Of a DNA stretch of 26,514 nt, positions 5,987-14,198 are shown piece after piece. This stretch comes from CAZTZL01 sp964617625 (GTDB taxonomy: Bacteria > Zhuqueibacterota > QNDG01 > DSAB01): contig CAZTZL010000040.1 of the NCBI GenBank assembly GCA_964617625.1, positions 1-26,514 of the forward strand. Reading direction: 5' to 3'. The notes under the pieces were generated by a model. It was not told where the DNA came from and ran no database searches. It was given only the letters and a program-made list of their open reading frames with translations. The position numbers were made by a program, and so were the translations under genes. Position 1 is the first letter of the stretch, and the number at the start of each line of letters is the position of its first letter.

Positions 5987-8299
5987 TTAAAAAGTTCCTC
6001 TCAAAGTAAAAACATAAGACCGGATGGGTTCGAGCATTCTTTCTCTCAGTGTGTATTGGTAGTTGCAAAGGTTTTTACCTTCGATACTGAATTGAATCCG
6101 GCCCATTTCCAGGATTGCTCTCCCGTCCATAACGTGCATGGGAACCCTTTCGTCCCCGCTGTAGACTTCGACTTCCTCGATGCGGCTCGAATACCGGTAA
6201 TCCCATCCTAAAACAAGTTTCCAGAATCGAAGCTGAAGTCCTGTGACGATCCGGTGTTTTGAACGGTATTTAAGGATCTGGCCGGTATCCAGATCAATGG
6301 GGTCGATATACGTATAACCGAAAGTTCCTGTGATATGGTTGTCGAAACCGCTGGCCTGTATTTTCATTTCCACACCACTGTTTTTCGCCCGGCTAAGGTT
6401 TACAAACTGGAAAGCCTTTAGTTCGTAATTGGATTGAACATCGATCATATTTTTATAGCGGCTCCAGAAATAGGATACATCCACGATAAATTGGGGATTG
6501 AAGTTGTTCCAAAACCATTTTAATGGATTATTAATGAAGCCGACCGGTTCGGATTGTATTTGCGGAAAACCAAGAATCTGGCGCGCACCGATTTCATAGC
6601 TCCAGACGCGTTCCGCTTTTTTTAAGTTCAGATTTGGCACCACGTGGTAACCCGATGTGGTGATATTGGCGAAGACTTCGGCAATCGAGGGCGCCCGGAA
6701 TCCGTATCCCCCGGACAGGCGAAAAGAAGTCCCCTCGCTGGGGCGGAAAACCAGGCCAACCCGCGGACTGAGCTGTTGTTCCGAAGCCACATTTTGAACC
6801 CAGTGATGGTCGAATCGGGTGCCGGCGGTCAACGCCCATAACGGTGAGAATTTCAATTCGTCCTCAATATAGAGTGAATAATCCTGAACCTGCTGATTTC
6901 CGTAAATGATGGCACGTGTGCGGTACAGGGAAATTTCGGTTCCGAATGTGAGGGCATGCTTGCCGATCAGATAATCGAACTGGGCTTCTGTGATCATTCG
7001 ATCCGTTGTCGCATGGCTGCTGTCATCTTTATAAAAGTTTTTCCAATAACCCCGATACACATTTTCCTTGAGTGTGTAGGCAAATTTTTGATTGACCGCA
7101 TGCTTGAAAGTGATTGTCAGATTGCTTTTTTCGTATCTGATCCAGTTACCCAGAGCATTGGCAGGGACCTCCATGGGATGGCTCTGGCTCAGCCATTCAA
7201 TCACATCTCCATGATTGTTGATGGCCCAATTACCGATGATGCTCAGTGTTTTATCGGGAGTCAGATGAATTTTCGTTTTACCGAAAACGTTCCATCTGGA
7301 TTCGTTTCCGTTCTGCTGATAGCCGCTGGTGCGGTTTCGAACGAATGTGAGAAGCAGGCCCGCTTTTCCGATCTGCCGGCTGTGGGAGAGGCTCATCCGT
7401 TCGAAAGAAAGACTGTGATTTGAATCCCATTTCCCCAGTTCGGAAATTCGATAGGTCAGGAAACGGTCAGTCCAGCGCCACTCCGGATAGGCCGGTTCAT
7501 CGTAAAATCCCCAAGACAATTTCAGGTGCGTCATGGGAGACGTTCCCGGATCTTTGGTGATGATATTGATCATGCCTCCGGAGGCGTTGGATCCGTAAAG
7601 TGCGGAGCCGGCTCCCTTGACAACTTCGACGCGTTCCACCTCATCCACAGGAATGGCATCCCAGTGGATCGAACCGCTGTCGCCGCTGATGAAGGGGTGC
7701 CCGTCGATCATGAGCAGCACCCGGCTGCCTGCCGACCAGTTGAAACCGGTGGAACCTCTCAAATCGATTTGGCCCCTGATAATACCGAATCCGGGTGTAT
7801 TCTGCAGCACCTCATCCAACTGCGCGACGCTTCTCAGTTCAATATCGCGCATCGTAATCACATCGATCGATGTCGGAGCATTTTCAATGGGCTGTTTCCG
7901 TTTGGTGGCAGTCACGACCATGGTCGGTTGCTGAAGCACGGTAGGTTCCAGCTCAAAATGGAGGTCTGTTTTTGCACCTGCTATGGCCCGCACTGATTTT
8001 TTTGAAGATTTTTTATATCCCATCATGGAAGCTTCCACTTCATAGATTCCGGGAGGCAGGTTCACGATCAGGAAGGTCCCATTCGCATCTGCGGAAGTAC
8101 CGAGAAGAGTGGTTTTTACCATGATGTTAGCGCCGAATAGCGGAGATTTTGTGTTTGCGTCGATAACTGTGCCGGAAATAGAACCTGTGACACTATTGTC
8201 CGCGTGAATTCGCATTGGCATCATCATACACACAAAGAGAAGAACAGGCAGAAAATGTCTGCGAATGATTTTAGCTGCTTCCGTAATCATTTTTTTCAT
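5987..8299 (-). CDS. TonB-dependent outer-membrane receptor with carboxypeptidase-regulatory-like N-domain
   Basis: The 770-residue protein is a complete TonB-dependent transporter. A signal peptide spans about 1-33. Residues 36-117 form a CarboxypepD_reg-like beta-sandwich (GTVIDANTKSPLFGANI, LPPGIYEVEASMMGY). A likely TonB box is TMVVTATK (126-133). The plug domain covers about 134-250, with VLLMIDGHP, VERVEVVKGAGSALYGSNA and GMINIITKD. The rest is a beta-barrel with alternating aromatic strands ending VFTLRGTF, including the terminal Phe typical of outer-membrane proteins. Such receptors import vitamin B12, siderophores, metals or glycans; the ligand cannot be read here. The start is M1 or M4; Shine-Dalgarno signals are poor and coupling to the lipoprotein gene (stop 6 bp upstream) may help. 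argH follows 1 nt after the stop. Confidence 0.95.
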   Translation of the reverse strand: MKKMITEAAKIIRRHFLPVLLFVCMMMPMRIHADNSVTGSISGTVIDANTKSPLFGANIMVKTTLLGTSADANGTFLIVNLPPGIYEVEASMMGYKKSSKKSVRAIAGAKTDLHFELEPTVLQQPTMVVTATKRKQPIENAPTSIDVITMRDIELRSVAQLDEVLQNTPGFGIIRGQIDLRGSTGFNWSAGSRVLLMIDGHPFISGDSGSIHWDAIPVDEVERVEVVKGAGSALYGSNASGGMINIITKDPGTSPMTHLKLSWGFYDEPAYPEWRWTDRFLTYRISELGKWDSNHSLSFERMSLSHSRQIGKAGLLLTFVRNRTSGYQQNGNESRWNVFGKTKIHLTPDKTLSIIGNWAINNHGDVIEWLSQSHPMEVPANALGNWIRYEKSNLTITFKHAVNQKFAYTLKENVYRGYWKNFYKDDSSHATTDRMITEAQFDYLIGKHALTFGTEISLYRTRAIIYGNQQVQDYSLYIEDELKFSPLWALTAGTRFDHHWVQNVASEQQLSPRVGLVFRPSEGTSFRLSGGYGFRAPSIAEVFANITTSGYHVVPNLNLKKAERVWSYEIGARQILGFPQIQSEPVGFINNPLKWFWNNFNPQFIVDVSYFWSRYKNMIDVQSNYELKAFQFVNLSRAKNSGVEMKIQASGFDNHITGTFGYTYIDPIDLDTGQILKYRSKHRIVTGLQLRFWKLVLGWDYRYSSRIEEVEVYSGDERVPMHVMDGRAILEMGRIQFSIEGKNLCNYQYTLRERMLEPIRSYVFTLRGTF

Positions 8300-8305
8300 C
8301 CGTCA

Positions 8306-8812
8306 TTAAAAAAAAGGAACGTTTCGATACACATTGTCGAATGCGGCTTCCATATCGATATTTTCTGTTATGTAATTTCTCACCACCGTTACCGGCGAGG
8401 GTTCTTCCTGTGTTTCATAATAGGCCCCGAGTTCTTTTACGCCGAGAAGATGATTTTCAATTTCCGGAAACCAGGCCACAAGTATCCATCCATATTCGCC
8501 GGGCTCCAGCATCAGCCTGTAATCGTAATGATCAATGTATCGGGGAATCGTGTCGCTGAAAGTGACGAGATGTGCCAAAACAAAAGAGAACACTTCATCC
8601 GGATTCTCGATTCCCTTCGGATATTCCTCCAGCACGGCGATGCGCACTTCTTTGGTTGAGTCCGGCCACGCGCCGGTGAAAGTAATTCTGCCGCTGATTC
8701 CGCTGTCCGAAACACTTTCAGCCGATGGACTGAGCCCATGTCCCTTGTAACAGGAAAGAAACAGGATAAACAATCCTAATACATTGGATAAGACAAATAT
8801 TTTTAATTTCAC
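8306..8812 (-). CDS. Lipoprotein of unknown function, partner gene of the TonB receptor
   Basis: The 168-residue product begins with a hydrophobic signal sequence ending in FLSC (Cys21), a plausible lipobox, so it is probably anchored in the outer membrane. The mature part opens with a beta-rich segment (SGISGRITFTGAWPDSTKEV) and contains DYRLMLEPGEYGWILVAWFP, which reads like an Ig-like or carboxypeptidase-regulatory-type sandwich; I do not recognise a named family. The start is GTG 8812, which overlaps the upstream stop codon by 4 nt (GTGA). There is no good Shine-Dalgarno, so coupled translation is likely. The TonB receptor starts 6 bp downstream. A surface lipoprotein directly before a receptor gene commonly helps capture the ligand, but that role is inferred. 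Confidence 0.8.
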   Translation of the reverse strand: MKLKIFVLSNVLGLFILFLSCYKGHGLSPSAESVSDSGISGRITFTGAWPDSTKEVRIAVLEEYPKGIENPDEVFSFVLAHLVTFSDTIPRYIDHYDYRLMLEPGEYGWILVAWFPEIENHLLGVKELGAYYETQEEPSPVTVVRNYITENIDMEAAFDNVYRNVPFF

Positions 8813-9339
8813 TTTTTTGCTTTTTTGGTTGTTTTTGAGGTTGTCTTTTTTACTGTTTTCTTATTCTTGAAAATGGCCGAGCCAATGATGCCGCCGATTG
8901 TAGCGAATATTGAATTGACAATCAGACTGAAGCTCAGGCCAAAAACAACAAATAACGGAGCGATCTTACCGGCTGAATCGAATTCATCCAAAACCTCTTC
9001 GAATTCGGACGGGAGATCATTTCCTGATTCGATGATGCTTCTCAATATTTCCTGACCGGTATTGAGTCCCAGAAATGCCATAAAAAAATAGTTTAACAAT
9101 GTTCCGAAAAGAGCCCCAAAAAGTCCTGAAAGAAGGCCAATGATGGCCCCTTCTCCCGCCGTAAAAACGTGGGAAGAAGGAAGTTCCCGCCAATAGAGAT
9201 AAGTTCCGAAAAGACCTCCGCCGATAATCCACATACAACAAAGACAATTACCCATATTAATAATGGGAATCGAGGACAGAACTCCGATGGTCAATCCACC
9301 GATCAGAGAGGGTGTCAGTTTGCCCGGTGTTTCTTTCAT
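8809..9339 (-). CDS. Small membrane protein with GNCLCCMW motif and Lys-rich tail
   Basis: I place the start at ATG 9339 (MKETPGKLTPSLIGGL), because GAGG stands 9 nt before it; an ATG 14 codons upstream would overlap the DUF2085 gene. The 176-residue protein has three or four membrane segments: about 11-28, 36-50, 68-95 and 130-155. Between the first two is NMGNCLCCMW (30-37 region) with three cysteines, a motif I recall from uncharacterised small membrane proteins of several candidate phyla. It ends in a strongly basic tail (KNKKTVKKTTSKTTKKAKK). A soluble acidic loop (ESGNDLPSEFEEVLDEFD) lies between helices. The stop overlaps the lipoprotein start by 4 nt and the upstream gene ends 1 nt before this start. 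Function unknown; metal or redox use of the cysteines is only a possibility. Confidence 0.8.
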   Translation of the reverse strand: MKETPGKLTPSLIGGLTIGVLSSIPIINMGNCLCCMWIIGGGLFGTYLYWRELPSSHVFTAGEGAIIGLLSGLFGALFGTLLNYFFMAFLGLNTGQEILRSIIESGNDLPSEFEEVLDEFDSAGKIAPLFVVFGLSFSLIVNSIFATIGGIIGSAIFKNKKTVKKTTSKTTKKAKK

Positions 9340-9340
9340 G

Positions 9341-9865
9341 CTAATACCTCGCTTTTTTATTCGGGGTTTTAATGAGATCAAATAGTGCCGGGATGATAAA
9401 AAATGCTACTGTTCCGCCGATAATGATGCCGGAGATACTTCTGGGGATTAGCCCGACATGGAGGAGGCCGATTTTAGAAAGAATAAATTCCAATCCGGCA
9501 GGCAGGGCAGCCCAGAAAAGCCATTTCCAGGAAGGAAGAGCATGGTTTTCCCATTTTTTTAAAAAAGGATACAGGATCGTACCCAGCAGAAAGCCGAAAT
9601 AGATTCCTGTACATCGCGCGCAGACAGCAAACGGATGGCCGAACAGGTGAAATGAGCGTTCAGCCATTTGATGACAGGTGGCGCCAAAAAACAGCCAAAT
9701 CAGAGCGCCGGCTTTTTTACCCGTCACGTTTGAATCGCACAGGATCGGTGTAACAACAAAGAGAAAGCACCATACCATTGTAAGCGTTAGTATGAAGCCA
9801 TAGGTGATTTTATGCTGTGCAAGCACTTTCTGCCGGATTGAATATTGTAGCGGTTCTTTTTTCAT
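9341..9865 (-). CDS. DUF2085 family membrane protein
   Basis: The 174-residue protein has four predicted membrane helices (about 20-43, 52-62, 84-102 and 110-165 as two further segments). It carries the DUF2085 hallmark: CHQMAERSF (C64-H65) followed by FAVCARCTGIYFGFLLG with C82 and C85. The conserved Cys/His set suggests a metal or redox site at the membrane, but the family's biochemical role is not known to me. It is the first gene of the minus-strand operon. No Shine-Dalgarno precedes ATG 9865. The promoter hexamer lies only 9 nt upstream, so the transcript is probably leaderless or nearly so, which would explain this. Confidence 0.9.
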   Translation of the reverse strand: MKKEPLQYSIRQKVLAQHKITYGFILTLTMVWCFLFVVTPILCDSNVTGKKAGALIWLFFGATCHQMAERSFHLFGHPFAVCARCTGIYFGFLLGTILYPFLKKWENHALPSWKWLFWAALPAGLEFILSKIGLLHVGLIPRSISGIIIGGTVAFFIIPALFDLIKTPNKKARY

Positions 9866-9874
9866 ATTGTGTGT

Positions 9875-9903
9875 AATATGATAACAATATTATTAAAAGT
9901 CAA
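9875..9903 (-). promoter_or_regulatory. Sigma-70-like promoter of the minus-strand operon
   Basis: Read on the minus strand, TTGACT (9898-9903) is followed after exactly 17 nt by CATATT (9875-9880). An overlapping better -10 word, TATCAT, lies 3 nt closer to the -35. The first codon of the DUF2085 gene is at 9865, so initiation would fall at or within a few bases of the ATG. Confidence 0.55.
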
Positions 9904-9990
9904 TCATTTTATTGATAAAATCAATCCAGTGGAACTCTTTTGAATTCAGAACGTTATTATATCAGATTCTAGTAGAAATTTAAATATTTT

Positions 9991-10066
9991 GAAATAGGGT
10001 TCTGATTCCCGGACTGCATTTAACAGCGTGCATCTTTGGATAACACAGCGGATGGAACCCTATTTC
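9991..10066. repeat. Perfect 12 bp inverted repeat in a divergent intergenic region
   Basis: GAAATAGGGTTC (9991-10002) is repeated exactly as its reverse complement GAACCCTATTTC (10055-10066), enclosing 52 nt. The right arm runs into a T-rich stretch on the plus strand. It lies between two divergent promoters (9875-9903 minus and 10103-10131 plus). It could be a small structured RNA, a looping operator or the ends of a decayed element. The rest of 9866-10253 holds only the two promoters and the N gap. Confidence 0.6.
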
Positions 10067-10102
10067 TTTTTCCACCCAGTTGCTTCAGTCCTCGAAACAT
10101 GC

Positions 10103-10131
10103 TTGACATTGATTTCTCTGAAAAGTATATT
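10103..10131 (+). promoter_or_regulatory. Near-consensus sigma-70 promoter upstream of pgi
   Basis: TTGACA (10103-10108) and TATATT (10126-10131) are separated by exactly 17 nt. The N gap starts 5 bases after the -10, so the distance to the pgi start codon is unknown. Confidence 0.7.
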
Positions 10132-10136
10132 CTTAT

Positions 10137-10236
10137 NNNNNNNNNNNNNNNNNNNNNNNNNNNNNNNNNNNNNNNNNNNNNNNNNNNNNNNNNNNNNNNN
10201 NNNNNNNNNNNNNNNNNNNNNNNNNNNNNNNNNNNN
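10137..10236. other. Assembly gap of 100 N
   Basis: Exactly 100 N bases, the usual placeholder for a join of unknown length. Sequence on either side may not be adjacent in the genome, and a leader element of pgi could be missing here. Confidence 0.98.
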
Positions 10237-10253
10237 CTAAAAAGGAGGGGTAT

Positions 10254-11909
10254 GTGCTTGAGAAAATCAATCCTGCCGAGACTGCTGCATGGAGTAAACT
10301 AAAAGCCCATTATCAGATTCTTAAAAACCAGCATATGAAGGAATTGTTTCAGAAAGATCCGAAACGGTTCGGCCGGTTTTCACTTCAATTCGAAGATATT
10401 CTAATTGATTTCTCAAAGAATATTATCACAGATCAGACTTTTGAATTCTTTGTCGAATTGGCAGAAGAGCTCAAGCTTAAAAAAGCTGTCGAAACGATGT
10501 TTACCGGGGGAATCATCAATGAGACTGAGCACCGGCCGGTGCTTCACACGGCTTTGCGTAATCGATACAATGTGCCGGTTCTGGTGGATGGTGAAGATGT
10601 CATGCCTGAAATCAACCGCGTCCTGGAGAAAATGAAGCTTTTTACCGATCAGCTCGCTACGGGAATCCGGCTGGGATATACCGGACAAAAAATTACGGAT
10701 ATTGTCAATATCGGCATCGGGGGTTCGGATCTCGGTCCGGTCATGGTTACCGAAGCTTTGATGCCTTACAGAATTCCCGGTCTCAATTTGCATTTTATTT
10801 CGAATATCGATGGCACCAATGTTACCCGTGTGCTTGACAAAATCAAGCCGGAAACGACTCTGTTTCTTATTGCTTCGAAGACATTCACGACACAAGAGAC
10901 CATGACCAATGCGTTGACAGTCAGAAAATGGTTTCTTCGGTCGGCAAAGGACGAACGTCACATTAAAAAACATTTTGCAGCCATATCCACAAATACAAAG
11001 AAAGTCGTCGAATTTGGCATTGATCCAGAGAATATGTTCGAATTTTGGGACTGGGTCGGCGGACGGTTTTCACTCTGGTCGGCCATCGGTTTGAGCATTG
11101 CCTGCAGTATCGGATTTGACCATTTTACAGAACTGCTTGACGGGGCCAATGCGATGGACAGCCACTTCCGGCTTACTCCTTTTGACAAGAATATTCCGGC
11201 CATACTGGCGTTTATCAGCATTTGGTACAACAATTTTTTCGGTGCAGAGACAGAAGCAGTTCTTCCCTACGATCAATCCATGCACCGTTTCCCCGCTTAT
11301 CTTCAGCAGAGCAATATGGAGAGCAATGGAAAATCCGTTGACCGGAACGGCCGGACGGTCGATTATCAAACCGGCCCGGTGATTTGGGGCGAACCGGGAA
11401 CCAATGGCCAGCATGCTTTTTATCAGCTGATTCATCAGGGGACGAAACTGATTCCCTGTGATTTTCTGGCTCCGGCACAGAGCCATAATCCGATCGGCGA
11501 CCATCATGAAAAACTGCTCTCCAACTTTTTCGCACAGACCGAAGCTCTGATGAACGGTAAATCCGAAAAAATGGTCATCGAAGAACTAATATTCGAGGGA
11601 AAAACCAAAGAGGAAATACAAAAATTAATGCCGTTTAAAGTGTTCAAAGGGAATCAACCAACCAACTCGATTCTGTTCCGAAAACTCACTCCAAGAACAC
11701 TGGGTTCACTGATCGCCATGTATGAGCATAAAATTTTTGTGCAGGGGATCATCTGGAATATTTTTAGTTTCGACCAGTGGGGTGTGGAACTTGGGAAGCA
11801 GCTGGCCAAAGGGATTCTTCCCGAGTTGGAAGACGAGTATCCCGTCGCTTCGCATGATTCCTCGACAAACGGATTGATTAACCGCTATAAAAAGTGGAGA
11901 AAAAATTAA
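10254..11909 (+). CDS. pgi: Glucose-6-phosphate isomerase
   Basis: This enzyme interconverts glucose 6-phosphate and fructose 6-phosphate in glycolysis and gluconeogenesis, as a cytoplasmic dimer. The 551-residue length equals that of the long (E. coli type) form. Motifs in order: NIGIGGSDLGP (152-162), SKTFTTQETMTNA (208-220), FWDWVGGRFSLWS (264-276), PAYLQQSNMESNGKS with catalytic Glu356, GEPGTNGQHAFYQLIHQGT with His387, and FDQWGVELGKQLA with Lys515. The start is GTG 10254, 5 nt after GGAGG; an ATG two bases earlier is out of frame and soon stops. The upstream side touches the N gap, but the strong Shine-Dalgarno supports this start. A nitroreductase gene follows 21 bp downstream, probably in the same transcript. 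Confidence 0.97.
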   Translation: MLEKINPAETAAWSKLKAHYQILKNQHMKELFQKDPKRFGRFSLQFEDILIDFSKNIITDQTFEFFVELAEELKLKKAVETMFTGGIINETEHRPVLHTALRNRYNVPVLVDGEDVMPEINRVLEKMKLFTDQLATGIRLGYTGQKITDIVNIGIGGSDLGPVMVTEALMPYRIPGLNLHFISNIDGTNVTRVLDKIKPETTLFLIASKTFTTQETMTNALTVRKWFLRSAKDERHIKKHFAAISTNTKKVVEFGIDPENMFEFWDWVGGRFSLWSAIGLSIACSIGFDHFTELLDGANAMDSHFRLTPFDKNIPAILAFISIWYNNFFGAETEAVLPYDQSMHRFPAYLQQSNMESNGKSVDRNGRTVDYQTGPVIWGEPGTNGQHAFYQLIHQGTKLIPCDFLAPAQSHNPIGDHHEKLLSNFFAQTEALMNGKSEKMVIEELIFEGKTKEEIQKLMPFKVFKGNQPTNSILFRKLTPRTLGSLIAMYEHKIFVQGIIWNIFSFDQWGVELGKQLAKGILPELEDEYPVASHDSSTNGLINRYKKWRKN

Positions 11910-11930
11910 AAAAACCGGGGGAGGGGAAAA

Positions 11931-12470
11931 ATGATTTTCGATATATTAAGAAAAAGAAGAAGTATTCGAAAGTATAAAAATAGACCCATCGAAAATAAAA
12001 AAATGGATATCCTGATCGAAACACTTGTACGTTCACCCTCATCCAGAAACTTGAATCCGTGGGAATTTATCATCGTTACAAATAAAATTTTATTGGACCA
12101 GCTTTCAAAATCGAAGCGTCACGGTTCCGAATTTATAAAAGGTGCGCCGCTCGGCATAGTCGTTTGCGGCGATCCCGAAAAATCAGATGTCTGGGTTGAA
12201 GATTGTTCGATTGCTTCTATCCTTGTTCAGGTTGTTGCGGAATCTCTGCATCTTGGGTCCTGTTGGATTCAAATCCGTAAAAGGATGCATTCAGATTCAA
12301 TGTCGTCCGAGTCCTATGTGCGAAAAGTTCTCGACATTCCCGTACGATTGAAAGTCGAATCCATTATCGCTATCGGTTATCCCGATGAAGAAAAGATTCC
12401 TCACGATAGAGAATTACTCGATTTTAACCAGATTTCCTACGACTATTACAACTGTAAAAAGCATGACTAA
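11931..12470 (+). CDS. Nitroreductase-family flavoprotein
   Basis: The 179-residue protein shows the FMN-binding nitroreductase fold: RKRRSIRKYKNRPIE near the N-terminus (phosphate contacts of FMN), RSPSSRNLNPWEFIIV (34-49), PLGIVVCGDPEKS, an SIASILVQVVAESLHLGSCWIQ helix region, and the C-terminal ESIIAIGYPDEE. It is the short type, similar in size to small NADH- or NADPH-dependent oxidoreductases of anaerobes. Family members reduce nitro compounds, quinones or flavin-linked substrates; the substrate here cannot be told. A very strong Shine-Dalgarno (GGGGGAGGGG) precedes ATG 11931. It lies directly after pgi and 45 bp before the DUF3108 gene. Confidence 0.9.
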   Translation: MIFDILRKRRSIRKYKNRPIENKKMDILIETLVRSPSSRNLNPWEFIIVTNKILLDQLSKSKRHGSEFIKGAPLGIVVCGDPEKSDVWVEDCSIASILVQVVAESLHLGSCWIQIRKRMHSDSMSSESYVRKVLDIPVRLKVESIIAIGYPDEEKIPHDRELLDFNQISYDYYNCKKHD

Positions 12471-12515
12471 TCTATCTTTTTCCCCGGATAACCTGATATG
12501 CGGAAGTTCGGAAAT

Positions 12516-13286
12516 ATGGAAATATTTAAAAGAATTCTTGTCTGTTTTGCTATATTTTTCATCCCCATACAAGCCCTTTCCGATGATTTGAAATGGCCGG
12601 TTGGAGAAGAATTGACCTATAAAGTCAGATGGTCCATTTTCCGGCTGGGGACATTGCGATTGAAGGTTGATGACACGCTTCGCATTCATGATGATCTTGT
12701 TTATCATGTCCGGTTTATCATTGATTCCAATCCGCTGCTTTTTTTTGTCAATCATCATTCTGTTTTTGAAAGTTATTTTAGTGATCATTTCAATGGTTAT
12801 CTTTTCCGGTTCAGCGAAAAGATAGACGGAATACCATATGATGCGGAATACCGATTCGATTATTCTGACAGTCTGATTGTTGTCGAATTGAAAAACGGAA
12901 GAGACTCCACGAATCAAATTCAAAAAAATATTCCTTTTGATAAAACTGTTTATGACGGAACCGCGCTTCTCTATTATTTACGTTCCCATGCCGGGGAAAT
13001 GAAAACCGATACGATTCAATATCTTTCCACTGATAATATTGAAAAGGCCGTTATTCGATTTAATCACCGCCTGCATCCGGTGTCAGTTTCTTCACTGAAC
13101 AAAACTCTTTCATGTTATTATCTGGATGGGCGCATTTTTACAAAAACCGTGGCTGATCTTACAGGATATTTCCAGGCCTGGATTTCCGCGGACCGGCAGC
13201 ACGTGCCGATTACGGCCAGATTGAAGGTGTTCATCGGATATGTGACGATCGAACTGGAAGAATGGAAAATGTGGCAACCGTTGTAA
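12516..13286 (+). CDS. DUF3108 family exported protein
   Basis: The product is 256 residues from ATG 12516. An in-frame ATG at 12498 would add six residues before the signal peptide, and neither start has a strong ribosome site. Residues 1-22 form a signal peptide (hydrophobic run ending IQALSDD). The mature N-terminus WPVGEELTYKVRWSIFRLGTLRL is the typical opening of DUF3108, followed by long beta-strands: YHVRFIIDSNPLLFFVNHHS, ESYFSDHFNGYLFRF, YDAEYRFDYSD and VYDGTALLYYLR. The C-terminus ends GYVTIELEEWKMW. The family is probably periplasmic and lipocalin- or LolA-like beta-rich; its function is not established. It shares the pgi-nitroreductase strand and may belong to the same operon. Confidence 0.85.
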   Translation: MEIFKRILVCFAIFFIPIQALSDDLKWPVGEELTYKVRWSIFRLGTLRLKVDDTLRIHDDLVYHVRFIIDSNPLLFFVNHHSVFESYFSDHFNGYLFRFSEKIDGIPYDAEYRFDYSDSLIVVELKNGRDSTNQIQKNIPFDKTVYDGTALLYYLRSHAGEMKTDTIQYLSTDNIEKAVIRFNHRLHPVSVSSLNKTLSCYYLDGRIFTKTVADLTGYFQAWISADRQHVPITARLKVFIGYVTIELEEWKMWQPL

Positions 13287-13366
13287 ATATTTCGTATATT
13301 ATAATCCATTTTTAAAACGGTTTTTATTTATGATCATTGTTTTCCCTGACAGATTGGAGATCGAAA

Positions 13367-13930
13367 GTGGAATACGAAAAGGATAGTTTGGAAGAGAATT
13401 ATCTGAAACTTTTAAAAAAGATTGGTGAAAATCCCAAAAGAGAGGGGTTGACAAAAACACCGTATCGTGCAGCCCGGGCCATGCATTTTTTGACCCGCGG
13501 CTATCAGCAAACCCTCGAAGCAGTTGTGAATAATGCCATATTCAAGACAGATTCGAGTGATATGATCATTCTTAAAAATATTGAAATCTATTCCCTTTGT
13601 GAGCACCACATGCTTCCATTTTTCGGGAAGTGCCACATAGGATATATCCCGCAGGAAAAGATTATCGGCGTTTCAAAGCTGGCCCGGATTGCCGATATGT
13701 TTGCACGAAGACTGCAGATTCAGGAACGCCTGACGCGTCAGATTGCGAATGCGATTCATGACGTGCTTGATCCTTTTGGCGTGGGTGTGATTGTCGAAGC
13801 CCAGCATTTGTGCACGATGATGCGGGGTGTCGAAAAACAGAATTCAGTGATGGAGACTTCTGCGATGCTGGGTTGCTTTGAAAAACGCCAATCTACGAGA
13901 ATGGAGTTTTTGAATTTGATTCGTTCTTGA
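13367..13930 (+). CDS. folE: GTP cyclohydrolase I
   Basis: FolE opens the imidazole ring of GTP to make 7,8-dihydroneopterin triphosphate for folate, or feeds the queuosine/7-deazaguanine pathway. I choose GTG 13367, with GGAG 7 nt before it, giving 187 residues; a TTG at 13337 would add ten residues with no ribosome site. Motifs: ENPKREGLTKTPYRAARAM, then SLCEHHMLPFFGK with zinc ligands C78 and H81 and the catalytic histidine beside it, then GVSKLARIADMFARRLQIQERLT, and VIVEAQHLCTMMRGV with the third zinc ligand C149. All active-site residues are present. A TATAAT word at 13300-13305 could be its own -10, but no good -35 accompanies it. Confidence 0.96.
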   Translation: MEYEKDSLEENYLKLLKKIGENPKREGLTKTPYRAARAMHFLTRGYQQTLEAVVNNAIFKTDSSDMIILKNIEIYSLCEHHMLPFFGKCHIGYIPQEKIIGVSKLARIADMFARRLQIQERLTRQIANAIHDVLDPFGVGVIVEAQHLCTMMRGVEKQNSVMETSAMLGCFEKRQSTRMEFLNLIRS

Positions 13931-14000
13931 TTTTTATAAATTAAGGATAGTTCAATTACGAATTAGATTTTAGCAAAAATTCAAATATTCATTGATTTTT

Positions 14001-14124
14001 AAAATTCCAAATAACAAAACTCAAAGCCCAAACAAATCACAAATGCCAAATATCAAAAATATTCATTTGGATTTTTTGATTTGGTATTTAATTGTCATTT
14101 GGATTTTGATATTTGGTATTTTTT
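14001..14124. repeat. Dispersed palindromic CCAAATATCAAA repeat, copy 1
   Basis: Low-complexity A-rich text leads into AAATGCCAAATATCAAAAAT (14041-14060), a middle part, and a right arm, ATTTTGATATTTGGTATTT (14103-14121), nearly the reverse complement of the left arm. The same unit recurs at 26412-26497 with most bases shared. The gap between folE and purQ (13931-14198) holds nothing else that I can support except a weak 7 bp AAAAGCT/AGCTTTT stem near 14147-14181. Confidence 0.8.
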
Positions 14125-14198
14125 AATCATAAAAATAGATTTTTTCAAAAGCTCAACTACTGATTAGCTCACCAGCTTTTTAAGTCACATAAGGCAAT

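Noticed and set aside
7526..7996. 156-codon frame antisense to the TonB receptor plug domain
   Set aside because: Shadow frame opposite highly conserved plug motifs.
10413..11535. Several antisense frames opposite pgi
   Set aside because: They are explained by the codon pattern of pgi, which is unambiguous.
13976..14124. CRISPR-like array in the AT-rich repeat region
   Set aside because: Words recur irregularly, with no uniform repeat-spacer spacing and no cas genes.
14147..14181. Terminator between folE and purQ (AAAAGCT / AGCTTTT stem)
   Set aside because: The stem is only 7 bp with a 20 nt loop; too weak to call.
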